Shown here: piece after piece, positions 5,427 to 5,701 of the stretch
Numbering within the stretch: the stretch's first letter is position 1
Layout of the letters: each line of letters starts with the position of its first letter
NCBI GenBank assembly: GCA_934538895.1
Contig: CAKTCH010000112.1
Coordinates: forward strand, 1-5,701
Reading direction: 5' to 3'
From: an uncultured Alphaproteobacteria bacterium
GTDB lineage: Bacteria > Pseudomonadota > Alphaproteobacteria > Micavibrionales > Micavibrionaceae
Length of the DNA: 5,701 nt
The notes under the pieces: model-generated
What the model saw: only the letters and a program-made list of their open reading frames with translations
What the model was told of the DNA's origin: nothing
Database searches by the model: none
Position numbers and translations under genes: made by a program

Positions 5427-5660
5427 ATGAAAGCCTATGTACACGTCACCCTGAAAAAAGGCGTCCTCGATCCCCAGGGCAAAGCTATAGGCCAGGCGTT
5501 GCATGGCATGGGCTTCAGCGAGGTCGGTGAGGTCCGTCAGGGCAAAACCATCGAACTGGAAATCGCCGACGGCACCGATCAGGCACGCATCGAACAAATG
5601 TGCGAAAAACTCCTCGCCAATACCGTGGTCGAGGATTACCGCATAGAAATTGCCGCTTAA
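5427..5660 (+). CDS. purS: Phosphoribosylformylglycinamidine synthase subunit PurS
   Basis: PurS is the small dimeric subunit that bridges PurQ and PurL in the FGAM synthase complex and is needed for ammonia transfer. The 77-residue protein has the family's normal length and pattern: the first strand AYVHVTLKKGVLDPQGKAI (3-21), a helix to HGMGFSEVGEVRQGKTIELEI (26-46), and a second helix with VEDYRIEIA at the end. The ATG lies 3 bp after the purC stop, and its ribosome binding site GGAAGG (5413-5418) sits inside the last purC codons, so the two genes are surely cotranscribed and probably translationally coupled. In many relatives purQ and purL follow directly; here they do not, and purS appears to end the unit. 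Confidence 0.95.
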   Translation: MKAYVHVTLKKGVLDPQGKAIGQALHGMGFSEVGEVRQGKTIELEIADGTDQARIEQMCEKLLANTVVEDYRIEIAA

Positions 5661-5664
5661 AAAC

Positions 5665-5701
5665 TGTCATCCCGAGCGCAGCCGAGGGATCTGCTGAGGT
5701 T
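5665..5701. repeat. Putative dispersed intergenic repeat (cut by window end)
   Basis: Immediately after purS the sequence TGTCATCCCGAGCG, then CAGCCGAGGGATCTG, has the look of a dispersed intergenic repeat found in many copies in diverse proteobacterial and other genomes. ATCCC (5669-5673) and GGGAT (5686-5690) can pair around a 12-base loop. Recognition is from memory of the motif; copy number cannot be tested within this window, and only the first part of the element is seen. Confidence 0.5.

Overview
The window comes from a bacterial chromosome, most likely an alphaproteobacterium. The strongest indicators are the F1FO-ATPase inhibitor zeta subunit (DUF1476 family, essentially restricted to Alphaproteobacteria) beside purC, the three-part PurS/PurQ/PurL form of FGAM synthase, and alphaproteobacterial-looking PurC and PurL sequences. 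Base composition is moderately GC-rich in the conserved genes, with AT-rich islands between them. The exact order cannot be fixed from sequence alone; a Rhodospirillales- or Micavibrio-like lineage is only a guess.

Layout, left to right: the 5' two thirds of purL (minus strand, running off the left edge); an AT-rich divergent promoter region; an unrecognised 235-residue gene (plus strand) with near-perfect promoter hexamers and a terminator-like hairpin; nfi, encoding endonuclease V (plus strand); purQ (minus strand), whose stop codon overlaps that of nfi tail to tail; an intergenic region of about 370 bp with two palindromes and a strong terminator; the ATPase inhibitor zeta gene (minus strand); a short divergent promoter region; then purC and purS (plus strand, 3 bp apart), followed by the start of a repeat-like sequence at the right edge.

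Functionally this is a de novo purine biosynthesis locus. PurS, PurQ and PurL together make FGAM synthase (step 4: FGAR + ATP + glutamine to FGAM), and PurC makes SAICAR (step 7). In many alphaproteobacteria purC-purS-purQ-purL are collinear. Here purC-purS is on one strand, purQ and purL are on the other, and two plus-strand genes lie between purQ and purL. The subunits of one enzyme are therefore made from at least two, probably three, transcription units. Endonuclease V removes deoxyinosine, a lesion connected to purine metabolism, so its position here may be more than chance.

The main points for a second look are the orphan gene and its strong-looking promoter, the apparent leaderless starts of nfi and purC, the untranslated region 3762-4100 (paired TTGA/TCAA palindromes and a possible small RNA), the C-terminal tail of PurC, and the repeat at the right edge. 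No CRISPR array, tRNA, rRNA or transposase is visible.
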